The position numbers and the translations under genes are program-made. Shown here one piece after another: positions 55,140 to 64,000 of a stretch of 64,000 bases of DNA (within the stretch, counting starts at the first letter, position 1; each line of letters begins with the position of its first letter). This stretch comes from Motilimonas sp. E26. GTDB taxonomy: Bacteria; Pseudomonadota; Gammaproteobacteria; Enterobacterales; CBDFNC01. Location: NCBI RefSeq assembly GCF_021278025.1, contig NZ_JAIBHJ010000001.1:155508-219507 (forward strand). Direction: 5' to 3'. The notes beneath the pieces were generated by a model. That model was given only the letters and a program-made list of their open reading frames with translations, was not told where the DNA came from and searched no databases.

Positions 55140-56660
55140 ATGAAAAAAACCAAACATTTACCCCATGGACCGGACTGGGATTTTGATTTGCTTGCCCTTT
55201 ATGATAAAGAAATTCAACGGGTTGCTAACATTTACCGGCTAAATACCTATCCGAATCAAATCGAGGTAATTACCGCTGAACAAATGATGGATGCCTATTC
55301 AAGTGTGGGCATGCCTATTGGTTATCGTCATTGGTCATTTGGTAAGAAATTTATTCAAACCGAGCAAACCTATAAACGAGGCCAAATGGGCTTGGCTTAT
55401 GAGATTGTGATTAACTCAGATCCCTGCATTGCCTACTTGATGGAAGAAAATACCTTGCCTATGCAAGCGTTAGTCATCGCGCACGCCTGTTATGGCCACA
55501 ATTCATTTTTCAAAAATAATTATTTGTTCAAAACCTGGACCGATGCCAGTTCAATTATCGACTACTTATTGTTTGCTAAGCAGTATATTGAACAATGTGA
55601 AGAAAAGTATGGTATCGATGAAGTAGAAGACATTCTCGATTCATGTCATGCCTTAATGAACTACGGCGTTGACCGATACAAGCGGCCGCAAAAAATATCT
55701 CTAAGTGAGGAAAAGCGCCGCCAACAAGAGCGTACGGATTATATGCAAAGCCAAGTTAATGCTTTGTGGCGAACCATACCGATAAAACCCGAAAAAACCA
55801 ATCCAACCACCGAACGCTTTCCCAACGAGCCGCAAGAAAACATTCTCTATTTTATTGAAAAACATGCACCATTACTGCAGCCGTGGCAACGTGAAATTGT
55901 AAGAATTGTACGTAAAATCAGTCAGTATTTTTACCCACAGAAACAAACTCAAGTGATGAATGAAGGTTGGGCTACTTTTTGGCACTACACTTTAATGCAA
56001 CATTTATACGATGAAGGAAAATTATCAGACAAATTTATGCTTGAGGTAATACATAATCATACTAATGTAACCTTACAACCGCCTTATAACGCCAGTTATT
56101 ATTCCGGTATTAACCCTTATGCATTGGGCTTTGCAATGTTTACCGATATTAGACGCATTTGTGAACATCCCACCGCGGAAGACAAAGAGTGGTTTCCAGA
56201 TATTGCAGGTAGCAACTGGCTAGATACCCTGCACTTTGCTATGCAAAACTTTAAAGATGAAAGTTTTATTGGCCAATATTTATCCCCTAAGCTAATACGA
56301 GACTTTAAGTTTTTTGGAGTGATTGATGATGACAGTAAAAACTACATTAATGTTGAAGCGATTCACGACGAATCCGGTTACCAGAAAATTCGTCAACAGC
56401 TCGCAGAGCAGTACAATTTGAGTAATATTGAACCCAACATACAAGTTTACAGTGTGGATTTAAATGGTGATCGTTCATTGAAATTACGCTATGTGCCGCA
56501 TCAAAAAATCCCACTTGGTGACAGTACTCAGGAAGTGCTTAAGCACCTTCATCGACTATGGGGGTTTGATGTGTCGCTAGAGCAAGAACAAGATGATGGT
56601 AAAGTGCACATTCTGGCCAAGATACCACCAAACCCAACGCTTTCAGATGATTTAAACTGA
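55140..56660 (+). CDS. spoVR: SpoVR family protein (506 aa)
   Basis: SpoVR-like proteins are widespread partners of PrkA and YeaH; the Bacillus homologue acts in spore cortex formation, the role in gammaproteobacteria is unclear. Conserved segments are GMPIGYRHWSFGKKF, VIAHACYGHNSFFKNNYLF (with a possible metal-binding H-x-x-x-x-H) and VMNEGWATFWHYTLMQHLY. The length matches E. coli YcgB (about 510). It closes the prkA-yeaH-spoVR operon and converges on fadR. Confidence 0.95.
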   Translation: MKKTKHLPHGPDWDFDLLALYDKEIQRVANIYRLNTYPNQIEVITAEQMMDAYSSVGMPIGYRHWSFGKKFIQTEQTYKRGQMGLAYEIVINSDPCIAYLMEENTLPMQALVIAHACYGHNSFFKNNYLFKTWTDASSIIDYLLFAKQYIEQCEEKYGIDEVEDILDSCHALMNYGVDRYKRPQKISLSEEKRRQQERTDYMQSQVNALWRTIPIKPEKTNPTTERFPNEPQENILYFIEKHAPLLQPWQREIVRIVRKISQYFYPQKQTQVMNEGWATFWHYTLMQHLYDEGKLSDKFMLEVIHNHTNVTLQPPYNASYYSGINPYALGFAMFTDIRRICEHPTAEDKEWFPDIAGSNWLDTLHFAMQNFKDESFIGQYLSPKLIRDFKFFGVIDDDSKNYINVEAIHDESGYQKIRQQLAEQYNLSNIEPNIQVYSVDLNGDRSLKLRYVPHQKIPLGDSTQEVLKHLHRLWGFDVSLEQEQDDGKVHILAKIPPNPTLSDDLN

Positions 56661-56698
56661 AACTCATCTAAAAGCTAGGTTGTTGGGTGCTGATGAGG

Positions 56699-57409
56699 TT
56701 AGTCGTTAAAACTCTCAGGCAGCTGGCTTTTTACTAAGCCCCAAAGCTGCGCGCTTTGTTTACCATAATCGCGCACATATTGATGCACGCTATTGTGCTT
56801 ATCGGCTGCAATGAAATGCTCAAGACCAAGGTAAAAGTCTAACGCCAATTGACGGGCCTGGGGCAAGTCGAAATAGAAAGCACCTAATTTTTGGTATAAA
56901 TTTTTAAAGCCATTTAGGACTAAAACATAAATCATATTGTCTGAGGCCAATGCCAGCTCATGATAGAAGTAATAATCATATTCAACAAATTGAGCACTGT
57001 TTTCATCCACTGAGGGACGTCGCTCAATAATTTCTAGCACTTTCTTTGGGTTACGCTTTAACGCACTACGAATAAAAATGGCACTGATATTTGTACGAGC
57101 GGATAACAGCTGATCAATAAGCTGTGGGAATTTGTCACCATCGAGTCGGGCCAATGTTTCCAGAATATTCAACCCTGAAGTTTGCCAAATATCATTTACT
57201 TGCGTTGGTTTACCATGTCGAATTGTCAGCCAACCGTCACGCGCGAGTCGTTGTAAAACCTCTCTTAACGTCGTTCTTGTTACGCCTATCATTTCCGACA
57301 GTTCACGCTCTGCCGGCAAAATTGAGCCCGGTGGGAAACGTTCATTCCAAATGGAATCGATCAAATATTCTTCTGCTACACCGGCAGGGCTCTGGGCTTT
57401 AAATACCAT
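56699..57409 (-). CDS. fadR: Fatty acid metabolism regulator FadR (236 aa)
   Basis: FadR is a GntR-family regulator that represses fatty-acid degradation and activates unsaturated fatty-acid synthesis; long-chain acyl-CoA releases it from DNA. The N-terminus [20 protein letters not shown] and the winged helix [21 protein letters not shown] with [18 protein letters not shown] are nearly those of E. coli FadR. The start MVFKAQ is conserved; the frame extends three codons further to a GTG that overlaps the ribosome-binding site. It is divergent from nhaB, as in E. coli. Confidence 0.96.
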   Translation of the reverse strand: MVFKAQSPAGVAEEYLIDSIWNERFPPGSILPAERELSEMIGVTRTTLREVLQRLARDGWLTIRHGKPTQVNDIWQTSGLNILETLARLDGDKFPQLIDQLLSARTNISAIFIRSALKRNPKKVLEIIERRPSVDENSAQFVEYDYYFYHELALASDNMIYVLVLNGFKNLYQKLGAFYFDLPQARQLALDFYLGLEHFIAADKHNSVHQYVRDYGKQSAQLWGLVKSQLPESFND

Positions 57410-57722
57410 TCTATCCACTCTTGAATAACTTAATGACCTGAGTTAAAGCTGTCATCCTTAAGACCCAAAAGAAAATGGAAATCTAAAGAAAAAATGAACC
57501 ATTACTTGCATCCATTACTTCGTGACGTAGATCACGTTATTTTTTGTTATCAACTACATCAAAATTGCACCAATCTGGCTACAATACGCGCGATTTAATA
57601 AGACGCATATATTGTGCCATCAAATCGGACTGGCAAAAAAAGAATTTTCCCACCAGGACTGAATTCATAACTATACATGCTAGCCGCACCTATTATATTG
57701 GACAAAGGAAGTTAATAAAACA
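57410..57722. promoter_or_regulatory. fadR-nhaB divergent promoter region with CRP-like site
   Basis: The region contains CGTGACGTAGATCACG (57521-57536), a perfect GTGA-N6-TCAC core matching the CRP site consensus. It lies about 110 nt from fadR and 190 nt from nhaB. FadR operators could also lie here, but I could not fix one. An AAAGGAAG ribosome-binding site precedes nhaB. Confidence 0.6.
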
Positions 57723-59309
57723 ATGTCAGACTTACTGATCGCAGGTTGCCGAAATTTCCTCGGTAACGCGCCTAAATGGTACAAATGGACCATTATTACT
57801 TTTCTAATAATCAACCCTATCATTTTTGCCATTAACCCGTTTGTAGCTGGCTGGCTGCTGGTGATCCAATTTATTTTCACCTTGGCTATGGCGCTTAAAT
57901 GCTACCCACTGCAACCTGGCGGTTTGTTGGCCATGGAAGCAGTTTTGGTCGGGATGACCTCAACTAAGGACGTGCAGGAAGAATTAGTGCATAACTTTGA
58001 AGTAATATTACTGCTTATTTTTATGGTGGCAGGGATTTACTTTATGAAGAGCTTGTTGCTGTATATCTTCACAAAGCTTTTAATTAAAGTGAAATCGAAA
58101 GCATTACTTTCTCTTTCTTTTTGTTTCGCAGCGGCGTTTCTGTCAGCTTTCCTCGATGCGTTAACGGTTATCGCCGTGGTGATCAGTGTCGGTGTTGGTT
58201 TCTATAGCATCTATCATAAAGTAGCATCAGGTAAAGATAACAGCGTACTTGACCATGACCATACTTGTGATAATAGCCTACAAGATCAACGTCGTGAAGA
58301 CTTAGAAACTTTCCGAGCATTTTTGCGCAACTTACTTATGCATGCGGGTGTTGGTTCAGCATTGGGTGGTGTATGTACTCAAGTTGGCGAGCCACAAAAC
58401 TTGATTATTGCTGAGAACGCTTCTTGGCAGTTCATTGAATTTGCGCTGCGTATGGCCCCAGTGACTGTACCTGTATTTATTTGCGGCATGCTTACGTGTT
58501 ATATCGTAGAAAAAATGGGCTGGTTTAGTTATGGAGCACAATTACCTGCTGCAGTACGTCAGATCATGGTGGATTACGATAAACAAGCTGATGCAAAAAT
58601 GAACGAGCGTGATATCGCTAAATTGCTCATTCAAGCCATCATCGGTGTTTGGCTGATTGTTGCATTGGCGCTTCACCTTGCACCTGTTGGCTTGATTGGC
58701 CTTTCTGTCATTGTACTTGCGACTGCTTTTACCGGTGTTATTGAAGAGCATGCGTTAGGTAAAGCGTTTGAAGAAGCCTTACCGTTTACTGCCTTATTAG
58801 CGGTATTTTTCACTATTGTATCGGTGATTGTAGAGCAACACCTATTCAAACCAGTTATTGAGGCAGTATTAGCACAGGATGGCCATGCCCAGCTTGCGCT
58901 CTTTTATGTCGCTAACGGATTATTATCAATGTTAAGTGATAATGTTTTCGTTGGTACAATTTACATAAAAGAAGTAAAAGCGGCTCTCGTTGACGGTCAA
59001 ATCACTCGTGATCAATTCGACTTGCTAGCGGTTGCCATTAACACAGGTACCAATCTACCTTCTGTGGCAACACCAAATGGTCAAGCAGCTTTCCTATTCC
59101 TACTAACTTCAGCAGTAGCACCACTCATACGACTTTCTTACGGCCGAATGGTATGGATGGCATTACCTTATACGATTGTATTGGCAGTAGTAGGTATGGT
59201 TGGCATTATGTTTTTCTTAGAGGGCACGACTGATTGGATGTATTTAAATGAACTAATCCATCATCACTCAGCCAAAGAGGCTATCGATGCCGCTGTTAGC
59301 GCGCATTAA
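57723..59309 (+). CDS. nhaB: Na+/H+ antiporter NhaB (528 aa)
   Basis: NhaB is an inner-membrane sodium/proton antiporter important for salt and pH homeostasis. About twelve hydrophobic segments are visible. The start [18 protein letters not shown], the segment [21 protein letters not shown] and [20 protein letters not shown] are conserved in the family. The length is near the usual 515-530. It is divergent from fadR and ends in a strong terminator. Confidence 0.96.
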   Translation: MSDLLIAGCRNFLGNAPKWYKWTIITFLIINPIIFAINPFVAGWLLVIQFIFTLAMALKCYPLQPGGLLAMEAVLVGMTSTKDVQEELVHNFEVILLLIFMVAGIYFMKSLLLYIFTKLLIKVKSKALLSLSFCFAAAFLSAFLDALTVIAVVISVGVGFYSIYHKVASGKDNSVLDHDHTCDNSLQDQRREDLETFRAFLRNLLMHAGVGSALGGVCTQVGEPQNLIIAENASWQFIEFALRMAPVTVPVFICGMLTCYIVEKMGWFSYGAQLPAAVRQIMVDYDKQADAKMNERDIAKLLIQAIIGVWLIVALALHLAPVGLIGLSVIVLATAFTGVIEEHALGKAFEEALPFTALLAVFFTIVSVIVEQHLFKPVIEAVLAQDGHAQLALFYVANGLLSMLSDNVFVGTIYIKEVKAALVDGQITRDQFDLLAVAINTGTNLPSVATPNGQAAFLFLLTSAVAPLIRLSYGRMVWMALPYTIVLAVVGMVGIMFFLEGTTDWMYLNELIHHHSAKEAIDAAVSAH

Positions 59310-59369
59310 TTCTATTTAGCACCATTAGATGAACGTCTAGTTGTGTAAAGATCATAGTTTTAGTAAATA

Positions 59370-59397
59370 AAAACCCAGTATAATCACTGGGTTTTTT
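59370..59397 (+). terminator. Terminator of nhaB
   Basis: AAACCCAGT (59371-59379) and ACTGGGTTT (59386-59394) form a 9-bp stem followed by T residues, about 60 nt after the stop codon. Confidence 0.88.
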
Positions 59398-59419
59398 ACT
59401 ATTCAAGGAACGAAACTTT

Positions 59420-59938
59420 ATGCAGTACCTCAATCAGTTAGCGTCAACACGTGGCCCTTGGTTACTGTTGGCCTTTTCCGCCCTTTGTCTTGAACTCACC
59501 GCCCTCTTCTTTCAACATGTAATGGAATTAGAGCCTTGTGTGATGTGTATATATGAACGTATCGCCATGATGGGCATCATCGCTACTGGATTGGTTGGCG
59601 CAATCAAGCCTGATTTTTATGCCACTCGCTGGTTAGGTTTTATATTATGGGGTACTAGCGCGTTTTGGGGCTTACAACTTGCACTTGAGCATGTTGATTA
59701 CCAAATGAACCCTTCTCCTTTCTACACTTGTGACTTTATTCCAAACTTCCCTGAATGGATGCCCTTACATCAATGGGTACCTTGGCTATTTAACCCAACC
59801 GGTGATTGTGCCGATATTGTTTGGCAGTTCCTCGGTTATAGCATGCCGCAATGGTTAGTGGTGTGTTTCACCATTTACAGTGTCATTTTCTTAGTGGTGC
59901 TGGTAGGCCAATTTGGCAAAAAGAAGTGTTGTGAATAG
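59420..59938 (+). CDS. dsbB: Disulfide bond formation protein DsbB (172 aa)
   Basis: DsbB is a four-helix inner-membrane protein that reoxidises DsbA and passes electrons to quinones. The first cysteine pair is C40-x-x-C43 (ELEPCVMCIYER). The second periplasmic pair is in FYTCDF and GDCADI. Length and helices match E. coli DsbB (176). It lies between the nhaB terminator and its own downstream hairpin. Confidence 0.95.
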   Translation: MQYLNQLASTRGPWLLLAFSALCLELTALFFQHVMELEPCVMCIYERIAMMGIIATGLVGAIKPDFYATRWLGFILWGTSAFWGLQLALEHVDYQMNPSPFYTCDFIPNFPEWMPLHQWVPWLFNPTGDCADIVWQFLGYSMPQWLVVCFTIYSVIFLVVLVGQFGKKKCCE

Positions 59939-59944
59939 CAAAGC

Positions 59945-59999
59945 TTATTAGGAAAAATACCTAATAAAACAAGTGGTAGGGTGCTGCTTGTTTTATTAG
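59945..59999 (+). terminator. dsbB terminator with overlapping alternative hairpin
   Basis: CTAATAAAACAAG (59961-59973) pairs perfectly over 13 bp with CTTGTTTTATTAG (59987-59999). The same first arm can instead pair upstream: TTATTAGG (59945-59952) with CCTAATAA (59960-59967). The two stems are mutually exclusive. It probably serves as the dsbB terminator. Confidence 0.6.
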
Positions 60000-60184
60000 T
60001 CAGTCTTATCTAGAACAGAGCGGCAACGATAGCCAATTTAAACACTCACCTTTGGGTGTTTCTGAGTTAACACTAAAGTGATTGATGACAATGTTGGCTC
60101 TAATCAGCTATCCCTCATCTGTGTAGGCTTCATGACCTAAGCTTTTCTTTCAGAATGAGTGTAGCCTCGTCGTATATTATTATT

Positions 60185-60655
60185 TTACTCTGCTGGCCAA
60201 GTCGCTACGTGATCTTCTAAATCAATATCATCATATTCGGTGATCACTTTACCGCGCACCGAGTGGCCGCCAGCGTGCATAGCACTGCTACTGCCTGTGA
60301 GTAAAGGATGCCATTCAGGCAAATCTTTCCCCTCGACAATTCTTCGGTAGGCGCAACTCAGGGGCAACCATTGAAATTGATCTATATTCGCCAATGACAC
60401 TTTGACGCAGTCAGGCACCAACTTAAACCGTTTCTCATATTTTTTACACTGACAACTTTTAGTGTTGAGTAACTTACAAGCAACATTGGTGTAATGCAGC
60501 TCGTCGGTTTCATCATCTATCAGCTTACTTAGGCAGCATTTACCACAGCCGTCGCACAGTGACTCCCACTCTTGTGACGTCATTTGGGCTAAGGTTTTTT
60601 CTTGCCAGAATTTAGTTTCTAATTGTTTTATATTAATTTTTTGCTCGGTCATCAC
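60185..60655 (-). CDS. ycgN: YcgN family cysteine cluster protein, UPF0260/UPF0153-like (156 aa)
   Basis: A small protein with the cysteine cluster [12 protein letters not shown] (about residues 35-46) and later cysteines ([20 protein letters not shown]), probably binding a zinc or iron-sulfur centre. The C-terminal half includes [23 protein letters not shown], characteristic of YcgN. The function is unknown. Linkage to ycgL and minCDE is as in other gammaproteobacteria. Either of two adjacent ATG codons could be the start. Confidence 0.92.
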   Translation of the reverse strand: MMTEQKINIKQLETKFWQEKTLAQMTSQEWESLCDGCGKCCLSKLIDDETDELHYTNVACKLLNTKSCQCKKYEKRFKLVPDCVKVSLANIDQFQWLPLSCAYRRIVEGKDLPEWHPLLTGSSSAMHAGGHSVRGKVITEYDDIDLEDHVATWPAE

Positions 60656-60670
60656 ATTAGCTCAATAAAA

Positions 60671-60692
60671 AAGGTGCGCAAATGCGCACCTT
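60671..60692 (-). terminator. Terminator of the lytic transglycosylase gene
   Basis: AAGGTGCGC and GCGCACCTT pair around a 4-nt loop and are followed on the minus strand by TTTTTATT, about 22 nt after the stop codon. It overlaps the short space before ycgN. Confidence 0.88.
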
Positions 60693-60713
60693 AAAAAACA
60701 CATTATAACGTTC

Positions 60714-61691
60714 TTACTTAATCGGTGGGTAGGCAATGCTGTCAGCAAGGGTGCCCACTGCCGCTACAAAATAGTTTGAGCGATTCCATTTCATTAAGGT
60801 GGCATAGTTATCATAGGCTAAGTATGCGCGGCCATGCTCATCATCGGGCAGTACCAACCATGCTGAAATATCTCGGGTAGGTAAATCTGATCCGTCAGTC
60901 TTACGCACGCCCAGCGCTTGCCATTGTGCTAAGGTTTTTTGAGATTGCTTTAAACCGGTGACACTAATATCTAAATTTTCTGGAATTTTAACTTGGCGAC
61001 CCCAAGTTAAATCATTATTCCAACCTGACATTTTGAGGTAGTTAGCCGCTGAAGCAAATACATCCGACTTAGTTTGCCAAATATCTTTACGACCATCGCC
61101 ACTGTAATCCACGGCATAGGTTAAAAATGACGTCGGCATAAACTGGCATTGCCCCATGGCACCGGCCCATGAACCTTGCATTTTGTCTAAACTAATGTGG
61201 CCTTCATCCAAAATGGTTAATGCCGCTAATAGCTGTTCTTTAAAAAAGGCTTCGCGACGGCCATCGTAAGCTAAGGTGGCTAAAGCTGACACCACATCAA
61301 AATTACCAGTATAACCGCCAAAGTTAGTTTCAATGCCCCACAAGGCCACAATAAAACGCGGTTGAACGCCGAAGTCTTTGCCGATTTTTTCTAGCTCAAC
61401 ACGATGTTTTTTGTATAAATCGCGCGCTTGCTTGATCTTCCACTGGGGCACGGCTTTGGGTAAATAAGTGTCTAATGTTTGCTTAAATTCTGGTTGTGAT
61501 TTATCCAGTTTAACGGCACGTTCGATAAATTTAGCTTGTGATAAGGCTTGCTCGACCACTTGCTCACTTATACCTTGCTCAATGGCTTCAGCCTTAATAC
61601 CGCTCAGATAAGTTTTATAGTCTGGCTTTTCAGCTGCTTGGGCAAGTACGGCGCCCGAAAAAAGTAAGCTTGTTAACATTAAAAAACGCAT
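60714..61691 (-). CDS. Lytic murein transglycosylase, MltB-like (325 aa)
   Basis: The protein has a signal peptide (MRFLMLTSLLFSGAVLAQA) without a lipobox, so it is a soluble periplasmic or loosely bound enzyme. The catalytic glutamate lies in FIVALWGIETNFGGYTGNFD, and DEGHISLDKMQGSWAGAMGQ with CQFMPTSFL is the typical MltB-family segment. It cleaves peptidoglycan glycan strands to 1,6-anhydromuropeptides. It lies 6 nt after ycgL and may share its transcript. Confidence 0.93.
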   Translation of the reverse strand: MRFLMLTSLLFSGAVLAQAAEKPDYKTYLSGIKAEAIEQGISEQVVEQALSQAKFIERAVKLDKSQPEFKQTLDTYLPKAVPQWKIKQARDLYKKHRVELEKIGKDFGVQPRFIVALWGIETNFGGYTGNFDVVSALATLAYDGRREAFFKEQLLAALTILDEGHISLDKMQGSWAGAMGQCQFMPTSFLTYAVDYSGDGRKDIWQTKSDVFASAANYLKMSGWNNDLTWGRQVKIPENLDISVTGLKQSQKTLAQWQALGVRKTDGSDLPTRDISAWLVLPDDEHGRAYLAYDNYATLMKWNRSNYFVAAVGTLADSIAYPPIK

Positions 61692-61697
61692 AGTCTA

Positions 61698-61976
61698 TTA
61701 TTTGTCCTTTTTTTGTTGAGCTTTATGTTGCTCTAAATAATTGATTGGCGGTGGCGGCAACTGCAAGTAAAAACCCTCATCGCTAAGGGACTGTTTAACC
61801 TTATCGATATCAGCGCGCACTAAATGCTGCTGCTTAGCTAAATTAATCACTAAAACCAACTGCGCCTTGCCAAACATTTTCATTAAAGCTTCTGGTACAG
61901 GAGTAAAATCATCTTTCTTGGCTAAATAAAGATAGGTTTCTTCTTTCTTTAAACTTTTATATATCGCACACAACAT
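61698..61976 (-). CDS. ycgL: YcgL domain protein (92 aa)
   Basis: A small conserved protein of unknown function. MLCAIYKSLKKEETYLYLAK at the start and EGFYLQLPPPPINYLEQHKA near the end are the family hallmarks. I start at the methionine aligned with the conserved MFCVIYRS of E. coli; an ATG six codons earlier (61994), with an AGG site, is a fair alternative. It is divergent from minC. Confidence 0.9.
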   Translation of the reverse strand: MLCAIYKSLKKEETYLYLAKKDDFTPVPEALMKMFGKAQLVLVINLAKQQHLVRADIDKVKQSLSDEGFYLQLPPPPINYLEQHKAQQKKDK

Positions 61977-62087
61977 AAGATGCTTCTTGGTCATTTCTTG
62001 CCTAACTTGGAGACAGACTATAACATGACAGGCAATAGGCAATTAATAGATTTAGCAGAATTTTTATTGATAGGAAATCGCCACCGT

Positions 62088-62813
62088 ATGGCCGAGAATA
62101 ATATTGAGTTAAAAGGCACCAATTTTACACTTTTTGTTTTAAATATCAGCGATAGCAACTTGTCAGATATCCAACATGCATTAGAAAAAAAAGTGCAACA
62201 GGCTCCCGCCTTCTTTAGTGGCGCACCTGTCGTAATCAATATTGAAAAGTGTGAAGACGAAATTGATTTTATGGGGCTCAGCGAAGTAATCAAGGGCCAA
62301 CAATTTGTCTTGGTTGGTATTACGGGAGCTCAAAATGATGCAGTCAAGCAAGCAGCCCGCGAAGCAGGGTTAGCGGTGTTAAAATCCGGCCAAGCCAGTC
62401 AGGCTGAAACACCCGCGCCTGTGGCTGAAGCAAAAGTTGAAACGCGTATCGAAACGCAAATAGAAGTTCAGCATCAAGACTCGCCCGCTACCTTATTTCA
62501 TCAGGGGCAACTTAGATCTGGCCAGCAATTATACGCAAAAGATAAAAATTTGGTCATTATCGGCTCCGTCAGTGCTGGAGCTGAGGTCATTGCAGATGGT
62601 AGTATTCATGTTTACGGCCATTTACGGGGCCGTGCAATTGCAGGTGCCAAAGGCGATATAAACTCACGCATATTTTGTCGAAACTTGGAAGCTGAACTAA
62701 TTTCTATTTGCGGCAATTATAAATTAAGTGAAACGTTACAAGAAGAATGTTGGCAACAAGCTGCCACTGTTTCCCTTGAAAACGATCAATTGAAAATTTC
62801 AAATCTAGATTAA
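62088..62813 (+). CDS. minC: Septum site-determining protein MinC (241 aa)
   Basis: MinC inhibits FtsZ polymerisation away from mid-cell and is recruited to the membrane by MinD. The N-terminal domain begins NIELKGTNFTLFVLNI, matching other MinC starts. A Gln/Ala/Glu-rich linker leads to the beta-helical C-terminal domain with IIGSVSAGAEVIADGSIHVY and GHLRGRAIAGAKGD. The frame continues upstream to ATG codons at 62025 and 61980, but those add residues not found in the family. It is the first gene of minCDE. Confidence 0.92.
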   Translation: MAENNIELKGTNFTLFVLNISDSNLSDIQHALEKKVQQAPAFFSGAPVVINIEKCEDEIDFMGLSEVIKGQQFVLVGITGAQNDAVKQAAREAGLAVLKSGQASQAETPAPVAEAKVETRIETQIEVQHQDSPATLFHQGQLRSGQQLYAKDKNLVIIGSVSAGAEVIADGSIHVYGHLRGRAIAGAKGDINSRIFCRNLEAELISICGNYKLSETLQEECWQQAATVSLENDQLKISNLD

Positions 62814-62832
62814 TCATAAAGGAACATCGGGA

Positions 62833-63642
62833 ATGGCAAGAATTATTGTCGTCACATCAGGTAAAGGCGGCGTTGGTAAAACGACCACCAGCGCAGCAAT
62901 TGGTACAGGCCTAGCGCAAGCTGGTAAGAAAACAGTGATCGTAGATTTTGATATTGGATTACGTAACCTTGACTTAATAATGGGCTGTGAGCGCCGTGTT
63001 GTATATGACTTTGTGAATGTAATCAATGATGAAGCGAACTTGAACCAAGCGCTTATCAAAGACAAACGCATTGAGAATTTATACATTTTACCTGCGTCTC
63101 AAACTCGAGATAAAGATGCGTTAACCAAAGAAGGTGTTGAAAAGGTACTAAACGATTTAGCTGAGCGCTTTGATTATATTGTTTGTGATTCACCGGCTGG
63201 TATCGAAAAAGGTGCCATGATGGCCCTGTACTTTGCCGACGAGGCAATCATTACCTCTAACCCTGAAGTCTCATCGGTTCGCGATTCGGATCGTATTATT
63301 GGCATGCTTTCAAGTAAGTCTCGCCGTGCTGAACAAGGCTTAGAGCCAATTGTTGAACACTTGTTGATCACGCGTTATTCACCGAAACGTGTTAACTCTG
63401 GCGACATGCTGAGCGTTGAAGACATTAATGATATTTTAGCGGTCAAGCTACTTGGCGTTATCCCTGAATCGCAGGCTGTACTTAAAGCATCAAACTCAGG
63501 CGAACCCGTTATACTTGATAGTGAAAGTGATGCAGGTATGGCTTACCAAGACGCAGTTGATCGCCTTCTGGGTGAAAGCCGCGAATTCCGTTTTATACAA
63601 GAAGAAAAGAAAGGCCTACTGAGTCGCATATTTGGAGGATAA
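62833..63642 (+). CDS. minD: Septum site-determining ATPase MinD (269 aa)
   Basis: MinD is a membrane-associated ParA-family ATPase that oscillates between the poles and recruits MinC. The deviant Walker [20 protein letters not shown] is at the N-terminus, [15 protein letters not shown] is the Walker B region, and the C-terminal [10 protein letters not shown] is the amphipathic membrane-targeting helix. It lies 19 nt after minC; minE begins one base past its stop. Confidence 0.98.
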   Translation: MARIIVVTSGKGGVGKTTTSAAIGTGLAQAGKKTVIVDFDIGLRNLDLIMGCERRVVYDFVNVINDEANLNQALIKDKRIENLYILPASQTRDKDALTKEGVEKVLNDLAERFDYIVCDSPAGIEKGAMMALYFADEAIITSNPEVSSVRDSDRIIGMLSSKSRRAEQGLEPIVEHLLITRYSPKRVNSGDMLSVEDINDILAVKLLGVIPESQAVLKASNSGEPVILDSESDAGMAYQDAVDRLLGESREFRFIQEEKKGLLSRIFGG

Positions 63643-63643
63643 G

Positions 63644-63904
63644 ATGTCGTTGCTTGATTACTTTAGATCAAATAAGAATAATACTGCACAGCTCGCAAAG
63701 GAACGCCTACAAATTATCGTTGCTCATGAGCGCGGTCAGCGCGCGGGTCCGGATTACTTACCTGAGCTACGCAATGACATTTTGCAAGTGATCCGTAAAT
63801 ACGTAGAAATTTCACCTGAGCAGGTTACCGTGCAACTTGAGCAAAAAGGCTCAAACTTATCGGTGCTTGAGCTCAACGTGATGTTACCTGAAGACAACAA
63901 GTAA
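63644..63904 (+). CDS. minE: Cell division topological specificity factor MinE (86 aa)
   Basis: MinE stimulates MinD ATPase and drives the pole-to-pole oscillation. The start [20 protein letters not shown] contains the membrane-targeting and MinD-binding segment; [20 protein letters not shown] is conserved. The ATG is preceded by GGAGG inside the minD end. The length of 86 is normal for the family. It closes the minCDE operon. Confidence 0.97.
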   Translation: MSLLDYFRSNKNNTAQLAKERLQIIVAHERGQRAGPDYLPELRNDILQVIRKYVEISPEQVTVQLEQKGSNLSVLELNVMLPEDNK

Positions 63905-63934
63905 CAATTCTTCAGTTGTTAGTGTTTCGGTATA

Positions 63935-63962
63935 AAAAACCACACAATTGTGTGGTTTTTTC
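63935..63962 (+). terminator. Terminator of minCDE
   Basis: A near-perfect palindrome, with arms AAAACCACACA and TGTGTGGTTTT, is followed by T residues about 30 nt after the minE stop. Confidence 0.9.
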
Positions 63963-64000
63963 GTTTACATGGCTGGTATAGGGTTTAAAGTGATTATTCA

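Noticed and set aside
61980-62087. A 36-residue N-terminal extension of MinC
   Set aside because: Known MinC proteins begin close to the LKG-x-x-FTL motif, and the extension overlaps the divergent ycgL start region.

Overview
The window looks like a chromosomal segment of a marine, AT-rich gammaproteobacterium of the order Alteromonadales, closest in gene order to Shewanella-type genomes. The basis is the linkage of pepN, a DUF2835 gene, a 1618-residue NAD-glutamate dehydrogenase, pyrD and zapC; of prc and proQ; of prkA, yeaH, spoVR, fadR, nhaB and dsbB; and of ycgN, an mltB-like gene, ycgL and minCDE. No species can be fixed from the sequence alone.

Positions 1-13.3 kb are defence-related. 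A type I-F CRISPR array runs off the left edge (30 full repeats plus one partial) and is read leftward. Upstream on the same strand lies a compact operon: a WYL-domain regulator, cas1, an unrecognised 108-codon gene, cas2-3, csy1, csy2, csy3 and csy4. The 108-codon gene overlaps both neighbours by four bases, so it is an integral but unexplained part of the operon. Behind it lies a separate gene fusing a class I methyltransferase domain to an HNH nuclease domain.

Positions 13.5-19.3 kb hold an RNA-repair locus: rtcA, rtcB and a slipin-like gene on the minus strand, and the CARF-AAA+ activator gene rtcR divergently. The intergenic region has a textbook sigma-54 promoter followed by about 280 nt of apparently structured RNA. 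That RNA contains a tRNA mimic (good D and T arms, abnormal anticodon loop, no acceptor stem) and a separate long-stem element, placed where Salmonella-type operons carry Y RNA genes.

Positions 19.4-41 kb are mostly housekeeping or core genes: pirin, an SF1 helicase with a zinc finger, an HD-GYP phosphodiesterase, zapC, pyrD, gdhB, pepN, an NSS-family transporter, prc, proQ and an ABC exporter.

Positions 41.2-47.2 kb form an island. A three-gene coupled operon (a DUF262 protein with an N-terminal reader-like domain, a DUF3696-type ATPase, and an unrecognised 336-residue protein) sits next to a solitary 5-methylcytosine DNA methyltransferase gene. The right border carries a truncated group II intron 5' fragment lying directly behind a transcription terminator.

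Positions 47.3-64 kb return to core genes: a VC_2705-type Na+/solute symporter pair, a periplasmic solute-binding protein, a voltage-gated-type ion channel, the prkA-yeaH-spoVR stress operon, fadR and nhaB divergent around a CRP-like site, dsbB, ycgN, a lytic transglycosylase, ycgL, and minC-minD-minE at the right end. All calls come from reading the sequence and recalling protein families; no searches, folding or statistics were run.
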